Shown here piece by piece: positions 34,357 to 44,255 of a stretch of 64,000 bases of DNA. The first letter of the stretch is position 1. Each line of letters starts with the position of its first letter. The stretch spans positions 248,001 through 312,000 of the forward strand of contig NZ_QRZF01000003.1 of NCBI RefSeq assembly GCF_003464595.1, read 5' to 3'. A program made the position numbers and the translations under genes. This DNA is from Bacteroides intestinalis. GTDB lineage: Bacteria; Bacteroidota; Bacteroidia; Bacteroidales; Bacteroidaceae. The notes under the pieces were generated by a model. The model was not told the origin of the DNA, made no database searches, and saw only the letters and a program-made list of their open reading frames with translations.

Positions 34357-34577
34357 CATAGTACTAATTTTGGAACTTTATTCTGTTTTCACTTTCGAAT
34401 TAATGATCTTATAATTAAATGATTACGTATTAAATAAAGGGCAATCAGGGTAGATACAAACACATACTACCGTTTTTTATATATCTCATAATCAATATGT
34501 TGATAAATAATCGTTGTACATAACATGGTTCTGATCTAAATTTATTTCGCTGATTATTAGAGTCTTATACACTACTT
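34357..34577 (+). repeat. Conserved leader of silent cassette 3
   Basis: CATAGTAC lies 221 bp and GGTAGATA (34449-34456) 129 bp before site S3, matching cassette 4 at the base level of spacing. It contains TAATTTTG (34365-34372), which fits a -7 element but lacks a -33 at the right place. Confidence 0.55.
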
Positions 34578-34612
34578 AGTTCTGCGAAAACGTTACAAAT
34601 CTCTTACATTGG
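34578..34612 (+). repeat. Inversion site S3
   Basis: Begins AGTTCTGCGAAAACGTTACA and ends TCTTACATTGG. It is the most divergent of the seven (TTACA instead of TTGCA), so it may recombine less often. Confidence 0.8.
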
Positions 34613-37607
34613 AATGCAAATTCAAGAAGTTGCTATTGCACCACGCGTGAAGGTTACAATGAAAGCAGATACAGAGATGTTGGATGAAGTATTGGTTGTA
34701 GCCTTCGGTACAGCTAAGAAATCAGCATTTACAGGTTCAGCTTCGGTAGTTAACACTGAAGAACTATCCAAACGCATCACAACGAATGTAACTGATGCTT
34801 TGATTGGTTCCGTAGCTGGATTACAAATGCGTGGTGGTTCAGGTGCCCCAGGTGATACGAGTGGCAAAATCAATATTCGCGGAATTGCTTCTATGTATGC
34901 TGCAACAGATCCGTTGGTGATTGTCGACGGTGCTCCTTATCCTGCTAGTCTCTCTAACATTCCACAAGGTGACATTGAGTCTGTTTCTGTATTGAAGGAT
35001 GCTGCTTCGGCTGCCCTTTACGGCGCACGTGGTGCTGCAGGCGTTATAATTGTTACTACTAAAAAGGGTAAGACACAAAATGCAGTTATCAATGTAGATA
35101 TGAAGTGGGGCGTAAACTCTCGTTCGGTTCAAGATTACGATGTAATTACAGATCCGGGAAAGTATTACGAAGCCTACTACTCTCAAATTTACAATAATTA
35201 TTTCTATGGCCAGGGTATGAGTGCGACAAATGCCAATCAGTCTGCTAATAACAAGATGTTAAGCGAACTGGGATATAATGTATATACAGTTCCCGATGGT
35301 GAACAATTGATTGGCGCAGATGGTAAGTTGAATCCGAAGGCCACACTGGGGCGCAAACATACATATAATGGAACAGACTACTACATGCAACCTGATAACT
35401 GGAGCGATTTGGCTTACAAGAACGCATTACGTCAAGAATACAATGTAAGTATCAACGGTGGTTCTGACCGTTCTTCTTTCTATGCTAGTTTGGGATATCT
35501 AAACGAAGATGGTGTTATCGATAATTCTGGTTACGACCGCGTAACCGCTCGTGTTAAGGCTGATTATCAGGCTAAGAAATGGCTGAAAATTGGTGCCAAT
35601 GTGGGCTATATACATTCTAATCGCAATTCTAATCCCAATATGGATACTTCTTTAGGAGCCAGCAATTTGATGTACTATACTTCTATGATGGCCCCTATCT
35701 ATCCAGCGTATGTTCGTGTGTTGGACGAATCAGGTAAACCGGTTATCAAGACAGATGAATACGGTCATAAAGCCTACGACTATGGTGTTGCACTCACTAA
35801 CTATGGAGTAGGCCGTCCGTTCGGGCAAACAGGTAACCCACTGGGATCGAATGCCTATAATAAGGTAACTTATATTGGTGACCAGTTGAATGGAACTTTT
35901 ACTGCTGATGTCAATATCTCCAATTTCTTAAAAGCAAATGCAACTAGCACAGTGACTTGGGGACAAACAAATAAATCTGATTATGAAAATCCCTATTATG
36001 GTTCTAAACAAGGTGTAAATGGAGAAATCTTCAAAAGCGCCACTACTGCATTGAGAACTAACCATGTACAGTCATTGACCTATTTTCAGGATTTCAATAA
36101 GCACAGTGTAAGTGTCATGGTTGGTCATGAGTATTATAAGACAAAAACGACATATCTGGATGCTACAGCAAATGGTGGTTTTTCACCAGCTATACCTGAA
36201 ATCAATGCGTTTGCTACCAAGAAGGATTCTCACTCTTACACTACTGAGTATAATGTAGAAGGTTATTTCGGCAGTGCTCAGTATAATTATGCTGAAAAGT
36301 ATTATGCTTCTGCTTCTTTCCGTCGTGATGCCTCTTCTTATTTCGCAAAAGAAAACCGATGGGGCAATTTCTGGTCAGTGGGTGCAGCTTGGATTATATC
36401 TAAGGAAAACTTCATGATCAATTATGCATCATGGCTCGATATGTTAAAACTAAAATTTTCTGTAGGGCAGCAAGGCAATGATAATATTGGTAGCTATGCT
36501 TATACTGATTTGTACTCTTTATCGAAAGCTGATGAGACTACAATGTCGCCTGTATTTTATCGTATGGGTAATCCTGATATAACTTGGGAAACAACTACTA
36601 ATATCAACGTTGGTATTGAGTTCAGTCTCTGGAAAGGTCGTTTGGCGGGTAATTTAGATGTTTATACCAAGAAAACAAGTGATTTGTTGTTCTGGCTGTC
36701 TGTTCCAGAATCTGCTGGTTCACGTGGTTACTACGGCAATGTGGGTGATATTCGTAATATGGGCGTTGAATTAGCTTTGACTGGTGCAATAATCCGCACC
36801 AAAGACATTGATTGGAGTGTGTCAGCTAATATATCTCATAATAAAACGAAGATTCTTAAACTGCCTGAGTCAAAGATTGCAGAAACTGGTGGTTTCATCG
36901 AATCAAATACTCCAAGAACCTATCAGAACTGGTTTGAAGAAGGTGGTTCTCTCTACAATGCTTTCCTGCCTAAATATGCAGGGGTTAATGAGAAAGGTGA
37001 GGCTATTTACTGGATTGATGATGCCCTGAAAGGTGCAACTAACCGCCCAGGTAAAGAGCTTTCACGTACTACAACCAGTATCAACGAAGCTTCGAAGTAT
37101 GCATTAGGTTCTACACTTCCTAAAGCTTTTGGCGGCTTTAGTACTACCTTACGTATCTGTGATTTCGATGCTTCCGCTTCTTTCGATTATCAGATTGGAG
37201 GTAAAGTAATGGATCTCCAATACAAGCGGTTGATGACTCCTAGCACCACTGCATCAGATGCCGGTTACAATATTCACAAAGATTATGCTAAATCATGGAC
37301 TCCGAATAATACTACCAGTAATATTCCTCGTTGGCAGTATGGCGACCAATATACTACTGGTATGTCCGATCGCTTTCTAACCAGTGCCAGTTATCTGAAT
37401 TTTCAATCATTTACCGTAGGCTATACATTGCCTGAGAATTTGATTAAGAATGTTGCAAAAATCCGTGTTTATGTAGCAGGTGAAAATCTTTGTTTTTGGT
37501 CAGCCCGTAAAGGGTTAGATCCTCGTTATTCTTATGATGGAAATGAATCCGTCAGTGTTTACTCTCCTGTACGTAATATCTCAGGTGGAGTGCAATTCAC
37601 ATTCTAA
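34578..37607 (+). CDS. Silent SusC-family transporter, cassette 3 (5' end missing)
   Basis: The frame gives 1,009 residues (1,076 with the head) from SSAKTLQISYIGMQIQEVAIA, without its own start, leader or promoter. It has EMLDEVLVVAFGTAKK as TonB-box-like stretch, plug motif DIESVSVLKDAASAALYGARG and barrel end NISGGVQFTF. It belongs to the cassette 2/3/4/6 subfamily but is its most divergent member (RRDASSYFAKENRWGNFWS in place of the SRFHPDN form). Confidence 0.9.
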   Translation, partial: SSAKTLQISYIGMQIQEVAIAPRVKVTMKADTEMLDEVLVVAFGTAKKSAFTGSASVVNTEELSKRITTNVTDALIGSVAGLQMRGGSGAPGDTSGKINIRGIASMYAATDPLVIVDGAPYPASLSNIPQGDIESVSVLKDAASAALYGARGAAGVIIVTTKKGKTQNAVINVDMKWGVNSRSVQDYDVITDPGKYYEAYYSQIYNNYFYGQGMSATNANQSANNKMLSELGYNVYTVPDGEQLIGADGKLNPKATLGRKHTYNGTDYYMQPDNWSDLAYKNALRQEYNVSINGGSDRSSFYASLGYLNEDGVIDNSGYDRVTARVKADYQAKKWLKIGANVGYIHSNRNSNPNMDTSLGASNLMYYTSMMAPIYPAYVRVLDESGKPVIKTDEYGHKAYDYGVALTNYGVGRPFGQTGNPLGSNAYNKVTYIGDQLNGTFTADVNISNFLKANATSTVTWGQTNKSDYENPYYGSKQGVNGEIFKSATTALRTNHVQSLTYFQDFNKHSVSVMVGHEYYKTKTTYLDATANGGFSPAIPEINAFATKKDSHSYTTEYNVEGYFGSAQYNYAEKYYASASFRRDASSYFAKENRWGNFWSVGAAWIISKENFMINYASWLDMLKLKFSVGQQGNDNIGSYAYTDLYSLSKADETTMSPVFYRMGNPDITWETTTNINVGIEFSLWKGRLAGNLDVYTKKTSDLLFWLSVPESAGSRGYYGNVGDIRNMGVELALTGAIIRTKDIDWSVSANISHNKTKILKLPESKIAETGGFIESNTPRTYQNWFEEGGSLYNAFLPKYAGVNEKGEAIYWIDDALKGATNRPGKELSRTTTSINEASKYALGSTLPKAFGGFSTTLRICDFDASASFDYQIGGKVMDLQYKRLMTPSTTASDAGYNIHKDYAKSWTPNNTTSNIPRWQYGDQYTTGMSDRFLTSASYLNFQSFTVGYTLPENLIKNVAKIRVYVAGENLCFWSARKGLDPRYSYDGNESVSVYSPVRNISGGVQFTF

Positions 37608-37625
37608 CTTTAAAAGAGAAATAAG

Positions 37626-39293
37626 ATGAGAAAAATATTACTATCATTGATGATGGTTGCCCTCTTGTTAATTACGGCAACTAGTTGTATCGAAGAGTTC
37701 GAACCCCAGAGCTCCACAGTGACTGGTGACCAGGCAGCCAATGCACCAGGGGCGTACAATAACTTTGTAAATGCAATCACGTCTTCCTTAGTAGGTACAT
37801 TTGCTTATGGCAATGATTCTGGTACCCAATACGATTATGGCTATCCTGCTTTTTATTTGTTTCGTGACTTAATGGGACAAGATATGGTTACTGTCTATTC
37901 AAATTGGTATAGTAATTGGTATGAGTGCGGTGTAGGTCTGGGACCTCAGTATGCTGCATGCCAGCTTCCATGGACTTATTATTATAGTTGGATCAAAAAT
38001 TGTAATACAGTTCTTTCACTGGCTGGCTCAACACCCGATGCTGATAAAGTGACCGGTGCAGGCATCGCCCATGCTATGCGTGCAATGTTCTATATGGATT
38101 TAGCACGTATGTATGCCCCCAAGACGTATGGTATTGATAAAGAAGCAGAAACTGTACCTATTGTAACCGAAGCGACTACTCTTAGTGAGTTGGCCTACAA
38201 TCCTCGCGCTACGAATGAGAAAATGTGGGAGTTTATTATTTCTGACCTTGATAAAGCAGAAGAATACTTAGCTAACTATAAACGCGAGAATGTTTATACT
38301 CCTGACCAGTCTGTAGTTTATGGATTGAAAGCTCGTGCCTATCTGGTAATGGAAAACTGGGCAAATGCAGAAAAATATGCAAAATTGGCTCAGAATGGTT
38401 ATACAATGATGACTGAAAGCCAATATACTGATCGTGAAACTGGATTCAATACTCCTAATTCATCTTGGATGATGGGACTCACTTATAAGAAAGATGATCC
38501 GAACATTTTGGAAAATGATGGGGACTCGTCTTGGGGATCTACCATGTGCCTCGAGATTAATCCAACCACTTCTGGTTGTGGCTATGCTGCAAACTATGGC
38601 CAACAGATTGTGATGGACCGCCATTTGTATGAAACGATGCCGCAAACTGATTTTCGTAGGAAATGTTTCGTTGACTTTGCTCTGGATGAAGTGAGTAAGG
38701 CAGAAACACTGGAAGGATTAAAGGCTTATACAGACCATCCAGATTGGATATATAATGCCGGACAAGTGAATTATAAAGCAGTGGGTGGACTTCCATTGAA
38801 GTTCCGTACAATCGGAGGTGAAGAGGGGCGTAATAACCAGTATATAGGTTTTGTTGTAGCTGTCCCCATGATGCGTGTTGAGGAGATGTATTTGATTGAA
38901 GCTGAGGCCGCAGGTATGCAGAATGAATCTAATGGCATTGCCTTATTGACCACATTTGCCAAATCACGTGATGTATCTTATGAATATGGCAAGCACAGTG
39001 AAGCGTATGGAAATTCAACCACTTCTACCTTCCAAAACGAAATTTGGTGGCAGCGCCGTGTTGAGTTTTGGGGAGAAGGACTGGCTACTTTTGATATTAA
39101 ACGTCTCAATAAAGGTATTATCCGTAGCTATGAAAAGACCAATCATTTAGAATCCAGGCGCTGGAATACCAGCACTCCTCCTGATTGGATGAACTGGTGT
39201 ATCATTCAGACTGAAACTAACAATAATTATTCTTGTACAAACAATCCTACACCCATTCAGCCTTCTTCAGACTCTGAAGAGTATAAATGGTAA
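37626..39293 (+). CDS. SusD/RagB-family lipoprotein, cassette 3
   Basis: At 555 residues this is the longest SusD in the window. Lipid cysteine is at residue 21 (LITATSCIEEFEPQS) with acidic residues after it. The N-terminal region is rich in Trp/Tyr (VYSNWYSNWYECG, LPWTYYYSWIKN), perhaps part of the ligand-binding surface. The C-terminal part has MMRVEEMYLIEAEAAGMQ and WQRRVEFWGEGLATFDIKRLN. It starts 18 bp after its susC. Confidence 0.92.
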   Translation: MRKILLSLMMVALLLITATSCIEEFEPQSSTVTGDQAANAPGAYNNFVNAITSSLVGTFAYGNDSGTQYDYGYPAFYLFRDLMGQDMVTVYSNWYSNWYECGVGLGPQYAACQLPWTYYYSWIKNCNTVLSLAGSTPDADKVTGAGIAHAMRAMFYMDLARMYAPKTYGIDKEAETVPIVTEATTLSELAYNPRATNEKMWEFIISDLDKAEEYLANYKRENVYTPDQSVVYGLKARAYLVMENWANAEKYAKLAQNGYTMMTESQYTDRETGFNTPNSSWMMGLTYKKDDPNILENDGDSSWGSTMCLEINPTTSGCGYAANYGQQIVMDRHLYETMPQTDFRRKCFVDFALDEVSKAETLEGLKAYTDHPDWIYNAGQVNYKAVGGLPLKFRTIGGEEGRNNQYIGFVVAVPMMRVEEMYLIEAEAAGMQNESNGIALLTTFAKSRDVSYEYGKHSEAYGNSTTSTFQNEIWWQRRVEFWGEGLATFDIKRLNKGIIRSYEKTNHLESRRWNTSTPPDWMNWCIIQTETNNNYSCTNNPTPIQPSSDSEEYKW

Positions 39294-39312
39294 TGGGATT
39301 AACATATTAAAG

Positions 39313-40167
39313 ATGAAGAATATGAAAATATATATATATAATTTATTCATGGCGCTTCTCGCTGTTACTATTGTGACTTCATGTACAGACGAAGAAGGTA
39401 CAGAACCGGGAAATGATTCTACCCCAATAGTAACTGTTTATCAGTATAAAGCAAGTCGGCCTAATAACCCCGACAACGATATTATACTCAGATTTGCTGC
39501 AAACAGCAAGACAACTGAAGCGTACTATCTGGTTGAGCAGACAGTAGACAAAGATGCCCATATAGCCTCTATGGGTAAAAATGCCTATATTGACTATGTT
39601 GTTTCAAATGGCATTAAAGTCAATGACATTTCCGGCGCATCAAACGTTGATGTTGTATTGACTGATTTATATGGCGAATATACCATTACTGCTGTAGCTG
39701 TAGGTAAAGATAGTAAAACATCTACAGATATCACTTTTTCAGGTCTTGCTTGGACTGATGTGGTTACTGGCACATACTATTTCTTTAACGCTGAAAAGCT
39801 TGGTATATCAGCTTCTAATCCTACTGTTTTACAAGTTTGTACTACTGATGCTAATCTATATCGTTTCAAGGATGTGTTTGGCACTGGTTATCACTTAAAG
39901 ATTAACCTAATAGACTATAAAGGTAGTGATACAGGAGGAGAATATCAGTTCTTCAGGGTTCCTGCGACTGACACACCATATATTTTTGGTAACTATGGCA
40001 CTGTAAATGTCCGTGACATAGGCTATTTTCAGAATAACGATGCTTTTGTGACCGAAGGTGGCTATGAAAGTGGTATGTATTCAAATTACAATTGCTTCAT
40101 TTACGTGCAGTATTATGTATCAGCAGGCAATCTTGGTTATGATTATGATGAATTTATTGCAGATTAA
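39313..40167 (+). CDS. SusE/F-position lipoprotein, cassette 3
   Basis: A 284-residue lipoprotein (lipid cysteine at 24, TIVTSCTDEEGTEPG). The N-terminal sandwich (about 35-145) resembles a fibronectin-like fold (DVVLTDLYGEYTITAVAVG) rather than the Calx-beta form of cassettes 0, 2, 4 and 5. The second half starts at LAWTDVVTGTYYFFNAEKLG, echoing the cassette 2 and 4 proteins. No catalytic motif is seen. A second ATG at 39322 could also be the start. Confidence 0.75.
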   Translation: MKNMKIYIYNLFMALLAVTIVTSCTDEEGTEPGNDSTPIVTVYQYKASRPNNPDNDIILRFAANSKTTEAYYLVEQTVDKDAHIASMGKNAYIDYVVSNGIKVNDISGASNVDVVLTDLYGEYTITAVAVGKDSKTSTDITFSGLAWTDVVTGTYYFFNAEKLGISASNPTVLQVCTTDANLYRFKDVFGTGYHLKINLIDYKGSDTGGEYQFFRVPATDTPYIFGNYGTVNVRDIGYFQNNDAFVTEGGYESGMYSNYNCFIYVQYYVSAGNLGYDYDEFIAD

Positions 40168-40238
40168 TCAGAACATATGATAACAATAGAATCCCAGCTA
40201 TTAATTTAGCTGAGTGTTTTTAATAAAGTGTTTTAGAG

Positions 40239-40267
40239 GACCGTTCACTGAGAAGTGAGCGGTCTTT
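40239..40267 (+). terminator. Terminator after cassette 3
   Basis: GACCGTTCACT pairs with AGTGAGCGGTC (one G-U) across a short loop and is followed by TTTCT. Confidence 0.75.
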
Positions 40268-40269
40268 CT

Positions 40270-41025
40270 ATGTTTGCCTGGCATAAACGAACTGTTTTAG
40301 AGTGTAAATTCCAAATAAGTCTTAATAGTGGGAATTGCTAGTCAATGACAAAGGTGCCCTGCACAGAGAAGAATTTGAAGGAAGTTTTCGACAAATTCTC
40401 AGCTCTACATACAAAGACTGAATATTAGGTTGCGAGAGAATAAGCTTGCATAACAAATAAAGTCCTATAGCTATCCGAATCTGCATGTAGTATATCCAGA
40501 GAGCGTTGAGATGAAAGCAGTTACTCTTAACAGGGAAGATCTCATAGGCATGTATTCGTTATAGGTGTGGTTGAAACAAGACTTGTCGTAAGAAGTATTG
40601 GCGTATATCAGTTCATCCTACAACTCAGGAAGCTTTGTCTTATGAATACGGACTACCTTACTTTTGCGATGCACTACCATTCTGTGCTTAAGAATTGTTG
40701 AACAGCATGTACGATGATGTGAGAGCTCAAAACAAGAATTAAGCTCGTTTCTCTTATTCAATATGTCCTCAATTAGTAATAGAAACTACTTAAAAAAGAC
40801 TTGACCATAATAATCAATTATAAGTTTGCAATATGATATATAACTTTGTTCTATTTCTCTTTTTCTATTTAGTCTTCTCGGAATCACACTATGTAATTAT
40901 AAAATAGGATAAATATTTATTTCAACTATTTACTATTTTTTATTCATGTGATCGCTATCATGTGTTATAGATCAACTTCTGGAATGTTTTTAATTATTCC
41001 ATACATTTATATTTATGCTTGAACC
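40270..41025. other. Intergenic stretch, possible decayed gene
   Basis: About 750 bp without a usable reading frame lie between cassettes 3 and 4. Positions 40300-40770 are less AT-rich than the leaders around them, and short stretches look coding (for example TKVPCTEKNLKEVFDKFSAL from 40343, and LSYEYGLPYFC near 40640), but stops break all frames. I could not recognise the parent gene. It may be an old transposase or other insertion remnant. Confidence 0.3.
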
Positions 41026-41246
41026 AATAGTACTAGTTTAAGAACCTGTTTTTATAGATGATTACATAATAATATTCTTATTATTAAGTGTTTAGTATAG
41101 AAATATAGGATAATTCCGGTAGATATAAATATATATTGTCGTTTTTTACATCTCTTATTATCAGCTATTTATAAATTATTATCACCTTGTATAAAGTTCC
41201 TTGATTATGATTACAACGCTGATATTCAGCAATATAATAATGGATT
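41026..41246 (+). repeat. Conserved leader of silent cassette 4
   Basis: AATAGTAC lies 221 bp and GGTAGATA (41118-41125) 129 bp before site S4. TTTTTTACATCTCTTATTATCA in two parts here aligns with TTTTTTATATATCTCATAATCA of cassette 3. Confidence 0.55.
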
Positions 41247-41281
41247 AGTTCTGCGAAGACGTTGCAAATCTCGTATATTGG
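41247..41281 (+). repeat. Inversion site S4
   Basis: Begins AGTTCTGCGAAGACGTTGCA and ends TCGTATATTGG; plus-strand orientation. Confidence 0.85.
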
Positions 41282-44234
41282 TATGCAAACACAAGAAGTT
41301 GCGATTAAATCTCACGTAAAAGTAACAATGAAATCTGATAGTGAGATACTTGAAGAAGTAATGGTGGTTGCTTATGGTACTGCAAAGAAGTCAGCATTTA
41401 CAGGTTCGGCAAGTGTTGTCTCATCTGATCAGATTGGTAAGATTCAGACTTCCAATGTAGCTAATGCATTGACTGGTAAAGTTTCTGGTGTACAGCTAAA
41501 CACTACTTCTGGACAACCGGGAGCTACAACACCAACGATTCGTGTACGTGGTATTAGTTCAATCAATGCAGGAAAAGACCCCTTGATTGTATTGGATGGT
41601 ATACCGTATGATGGTGACCTCAATAATATAAGCTCTCAGGATATTGAGTCAATGACTGTATTGAAAGATGCCGCTTCAAGTGCTCTGTATGGTGCACGTG
41701 GTGCTAATGGTGTGATTATCATTACTACTAAAAAAGGTAATGCCGGACAAGCCAAAATTACAGTCGATGCAAAATGGGGATCTAACTCTCGTGCTACTCA
41801 GGATTATAATTATGTTACTAGCCCTGCTAAATATTATGAAATGTATTATGGCGCTCTGAAGAACTACTTTACGAATACCCAAGGAATGGATTCAAATGCG
41901 GCTCATATTATGGCTAATCAAAATCTGACTGCAAATAATGCCTACGGTTTGGGATATAATGTTTATAACGTACCTACAGGGCAGTATATGATTGGCGAAA
42001 ATGGTAAATTGAATCCGAATGCAACATTAGGTAACCTTGTTAGTTATCAAGGACAAAACTATCTGTTGTTGCCAGATGATTGGACAGATGCTGCTTATAA
42101 GAATGGTTTGCGTCAGGAATACACAGTGACAGCAACAGCTGGTAGCGATAAGTCTTCTTTCTATGCTTCTTTCAACTATTTGGATAATGAAGGTATCGCC
42201 AATAATTCTGACTATGAACGTCTGACTGGTCGTATGAAAGCTGATTATCAAATTAAAGATTGGTTGAAAGTGGGAGCAAACATGGCTTATACGCATTATG
42301 AATCTAATCAGTTGGGTGATGATGGTAGTTCCAATTCCTCTGGTAATGTATTTGCTTTAACTCAGATGGCTCCGATTTATCCGCTATACCTGCGTGATGG
42401 AAATGGCGTAATAATGAAAGATGCTAATGGAATCACACGTTATGACTATGGTGATGGCTCTAACGCTGGTAATAGCCGTCCTTACTTGGGACAAAGTAAT
42501 GCCTTATCCAGCAGCATTTTGGATAAGATGAATGCTGAGGGTAATGCAATTAGCGCTGTAGGCTTTTTCGAGGTACGTTTCTTGAAAGATTTCAAATTTA
42601 GTTCTACCAACAGTGTATATGTAGATGAAATGCGTCAGACTAATGTTACGAATCCCTACTATGGTCAATACGCTTCCTCTAATGGTATTGCATATAAATA
42701 CCATACTCGTCAGCTATCATATAACTATCAGCAATTATTAAACTATAAAAAGAGCTTTGGTTCCCATAATATAGAAGCGATGTTGGGACATGAGTCTTAT
42801 CGTTATAAATACTATTATTTATATGCTTCAAAATCTAACATGTTCGATCCGAATAACCCGGAATTGATTGGTGCTATCTTGGATGGTTCTGCTAACTCTT
42901 ATACAAAAGACTATAACACAGAAGGTTATTTTGGCCGTATACAATATGATTTTAATGAAAAATACTTTGTATCTGGTTCTTATCGTCGTGATGCTTCTTC
43001 TCGTTTCCATCCGGACAATCGTTGGGGTAACTTCTGGTCATTAGGAGGTGCTTGGTTAATTTCTAAAGAGGATTTCTTTAATGTAGAATGGATTGATGAG
43101 TTAAAATTAAAAGCATCTTATGGTTCGCAAGGTAATGATAATATCGGTGACTACCGTTATATAACTACTTATGAGATTGTAAATGCAAACGGTAACCCGG
43201 CGGCTGTTCCTTATGCTATGGGTAACAAGGATATTACCTGGGAAACAAATGGTAACTTCAATGTTGGTATTGACTTTGCAGTTCTCAAAAATCGCTTAAG
43301 TGGTACTGTAGAATATTTCAATCGCAAGACTTCTGATATGTTGTTTTCATTCCCTCTTCCTCCTACAATGGGCTTTACTTCTTATTATTCCAATGTGGGT
43401 GATATGCGTAATACGGGTGTTGAATTAGAATTAGAGGGTACGCCAATCAAGACCAATGATATGAAATGGACGATTAGCTTAAACTTTACTCATTACAAGA
43501 ATAAGATTACGTATTTGTCAGAAAAGTCTAAAACGTTGAAAGTAGATGGAGTATCCGGTTATTCCAGCGGTAGCTTCTTCTACGGTGAAGGTGAACCTTT
43601 ATATACTTATTATCTGTATAAATATGCCGGTGTTAATGAAAAAGGAGAATCTCTGTTCTATAAAGATATAAAAGATAAAGATGGTAATGTAACCGGAGTT
43701 GAAACAACAACGAAGCCCAGTGAAGCAACACAGCATCTTTGCGGAACTGCATTGCCGGATATGTACGGCGGTTTTGGAACAAGTTTTGAATATAAAGGTA
43801 TTGATTTCTCTATTGATTTTGCATATCAACTTGGTGGACAAGTTTATGATAGTGACTATGCTGCCTCAATGGGAATTAACAAGGGACATGCTTTCCATGT
43901 TGATTTGTTGAATGCCTGGACTCCGGAAAATACAAGTTCTAACATTCCTCGTTTCCAATATAATGACTCATATATGAATCAGAGTTCAGATCGTTTCTTG
44001 ACTGATGCTTCTTATTTGAGCTTGCAGAATATTAATCTGGGTTATACTTTGCCATCACGAATCTGCCGTACTATGGGTATGGAAAAACTGCGCATCTATA
44101 TGTCTTGTGATAATGTTTGGGTATGGTCTAAACGCCAAGGACTTGATCCACGCCAGAGTATTACAGGTAGTGTAACATCTGCTTATTATGCTCCAATGCG
44201 TACTATTTCGGGAGGTATCACACTTACATTCTAA
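41247..44234 (+). CDS. Silent SusC-family transporter, cassette 4 (5' end missing)
   Basis: 995 residues are coded from the site (1,062 with the head), starting SSAKTLQISYIGMQTQEVAIK. The TonB-box-like stretch is EILEEVMVVAYGTAKK, the plug has DIESMTVLKDAASSALYGARG, and the barrel ends TISGGITLTF. It shares RRDASSRFHPDNRWGNFWS with cassettes 2 and 6. No promoter, start codon or leader peptide belongs to it. This cassette has the largest cargo: a 612-residue lipoprotein and a C10 protease follow susD. Confidence 0.9.
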   Translation, partial: SSAKTLQISYIGMQTQEVAIKSHVKVTMKSDSEILEEVMVVAYGTAKKSAFTGSASVVSSDQIGKIQTSNVANALTGKVSGVQLNTTSGQPGATTPTIRVRGISSINAGKDPLIVLDGIPYDGDLNNISSQDIESMTVLKDAASSALYGARGANGVIIITTKKGNAGQAKITVDAKWGSNSRATQDYNYVTSPAKYYEMYYGALKNYFTNTQGMDSNAAHIMANQNLTANNAYGLGYNVYNVPTGQYMIGENGKLNPNATLGNLVSYQGQNYLLLPDDWTDAAYKNGLRQEYTVTATAGSDKSSFYASFNYLDNEGIANNSDYERLTGRMKADYQIKDWLKVGANMAYTHYESNQLGDDGSSNSSGNVFALTQMAPIYPLYLRDGNGVIMKDANGITRYDYGDGSNAGNSRPYLGQSNALSSSILDKMNAEGNAISAVGFFEVRFLKDFKFSSTNSVYVDEMRQTNVTNPYYGQYASSNGIAYKYHTRQLSYNYQQLLNYKKSFGSHNIEAMLGHESYRYKYYYLYASKSNMFDPNNPELIGAILDGSANSYTKDYNTEGYFGRIQYDFNEKYFVSGSYRRDASSRFHPDNRWGNFWSLGGAWLISKEDFFNVEWIDELKLKASYGSQGNDNIGDYRYITTYEIVNANGNPAAVPYAMGNKDITWETNGNFNVGIDFAVLKNRLSGTVEYFNRKTSDMLFSFPLPPTMGFTSYYSNVGDMRNTGVELELEGTPIKTNDMKWTISLNFTHYKNKITYLSEKSKTLKVDGVSGYSSGSFFYGEGEPLYTYYLYKYAGVNEKGESLFYKDIKDKDGNVTGVETTTKPSEATQHLCGTALPDMYGGFGTSFEYKGIDFSIDFAYQLGGQVYDSDYAASMGINKGHAFHVDLLNAWTPENTSSNIPRFQYNDSYMNQSSDRFLTDASYLSLQNINLGYTLPSRICRTMGMEKLRIYMSCDNVWVWSKRQGLDPRQSITGSVTSAYYAPMRTISGGITLTF

Positions 44235-44255
44235 ACCAATTAGCAATTATTGAAT

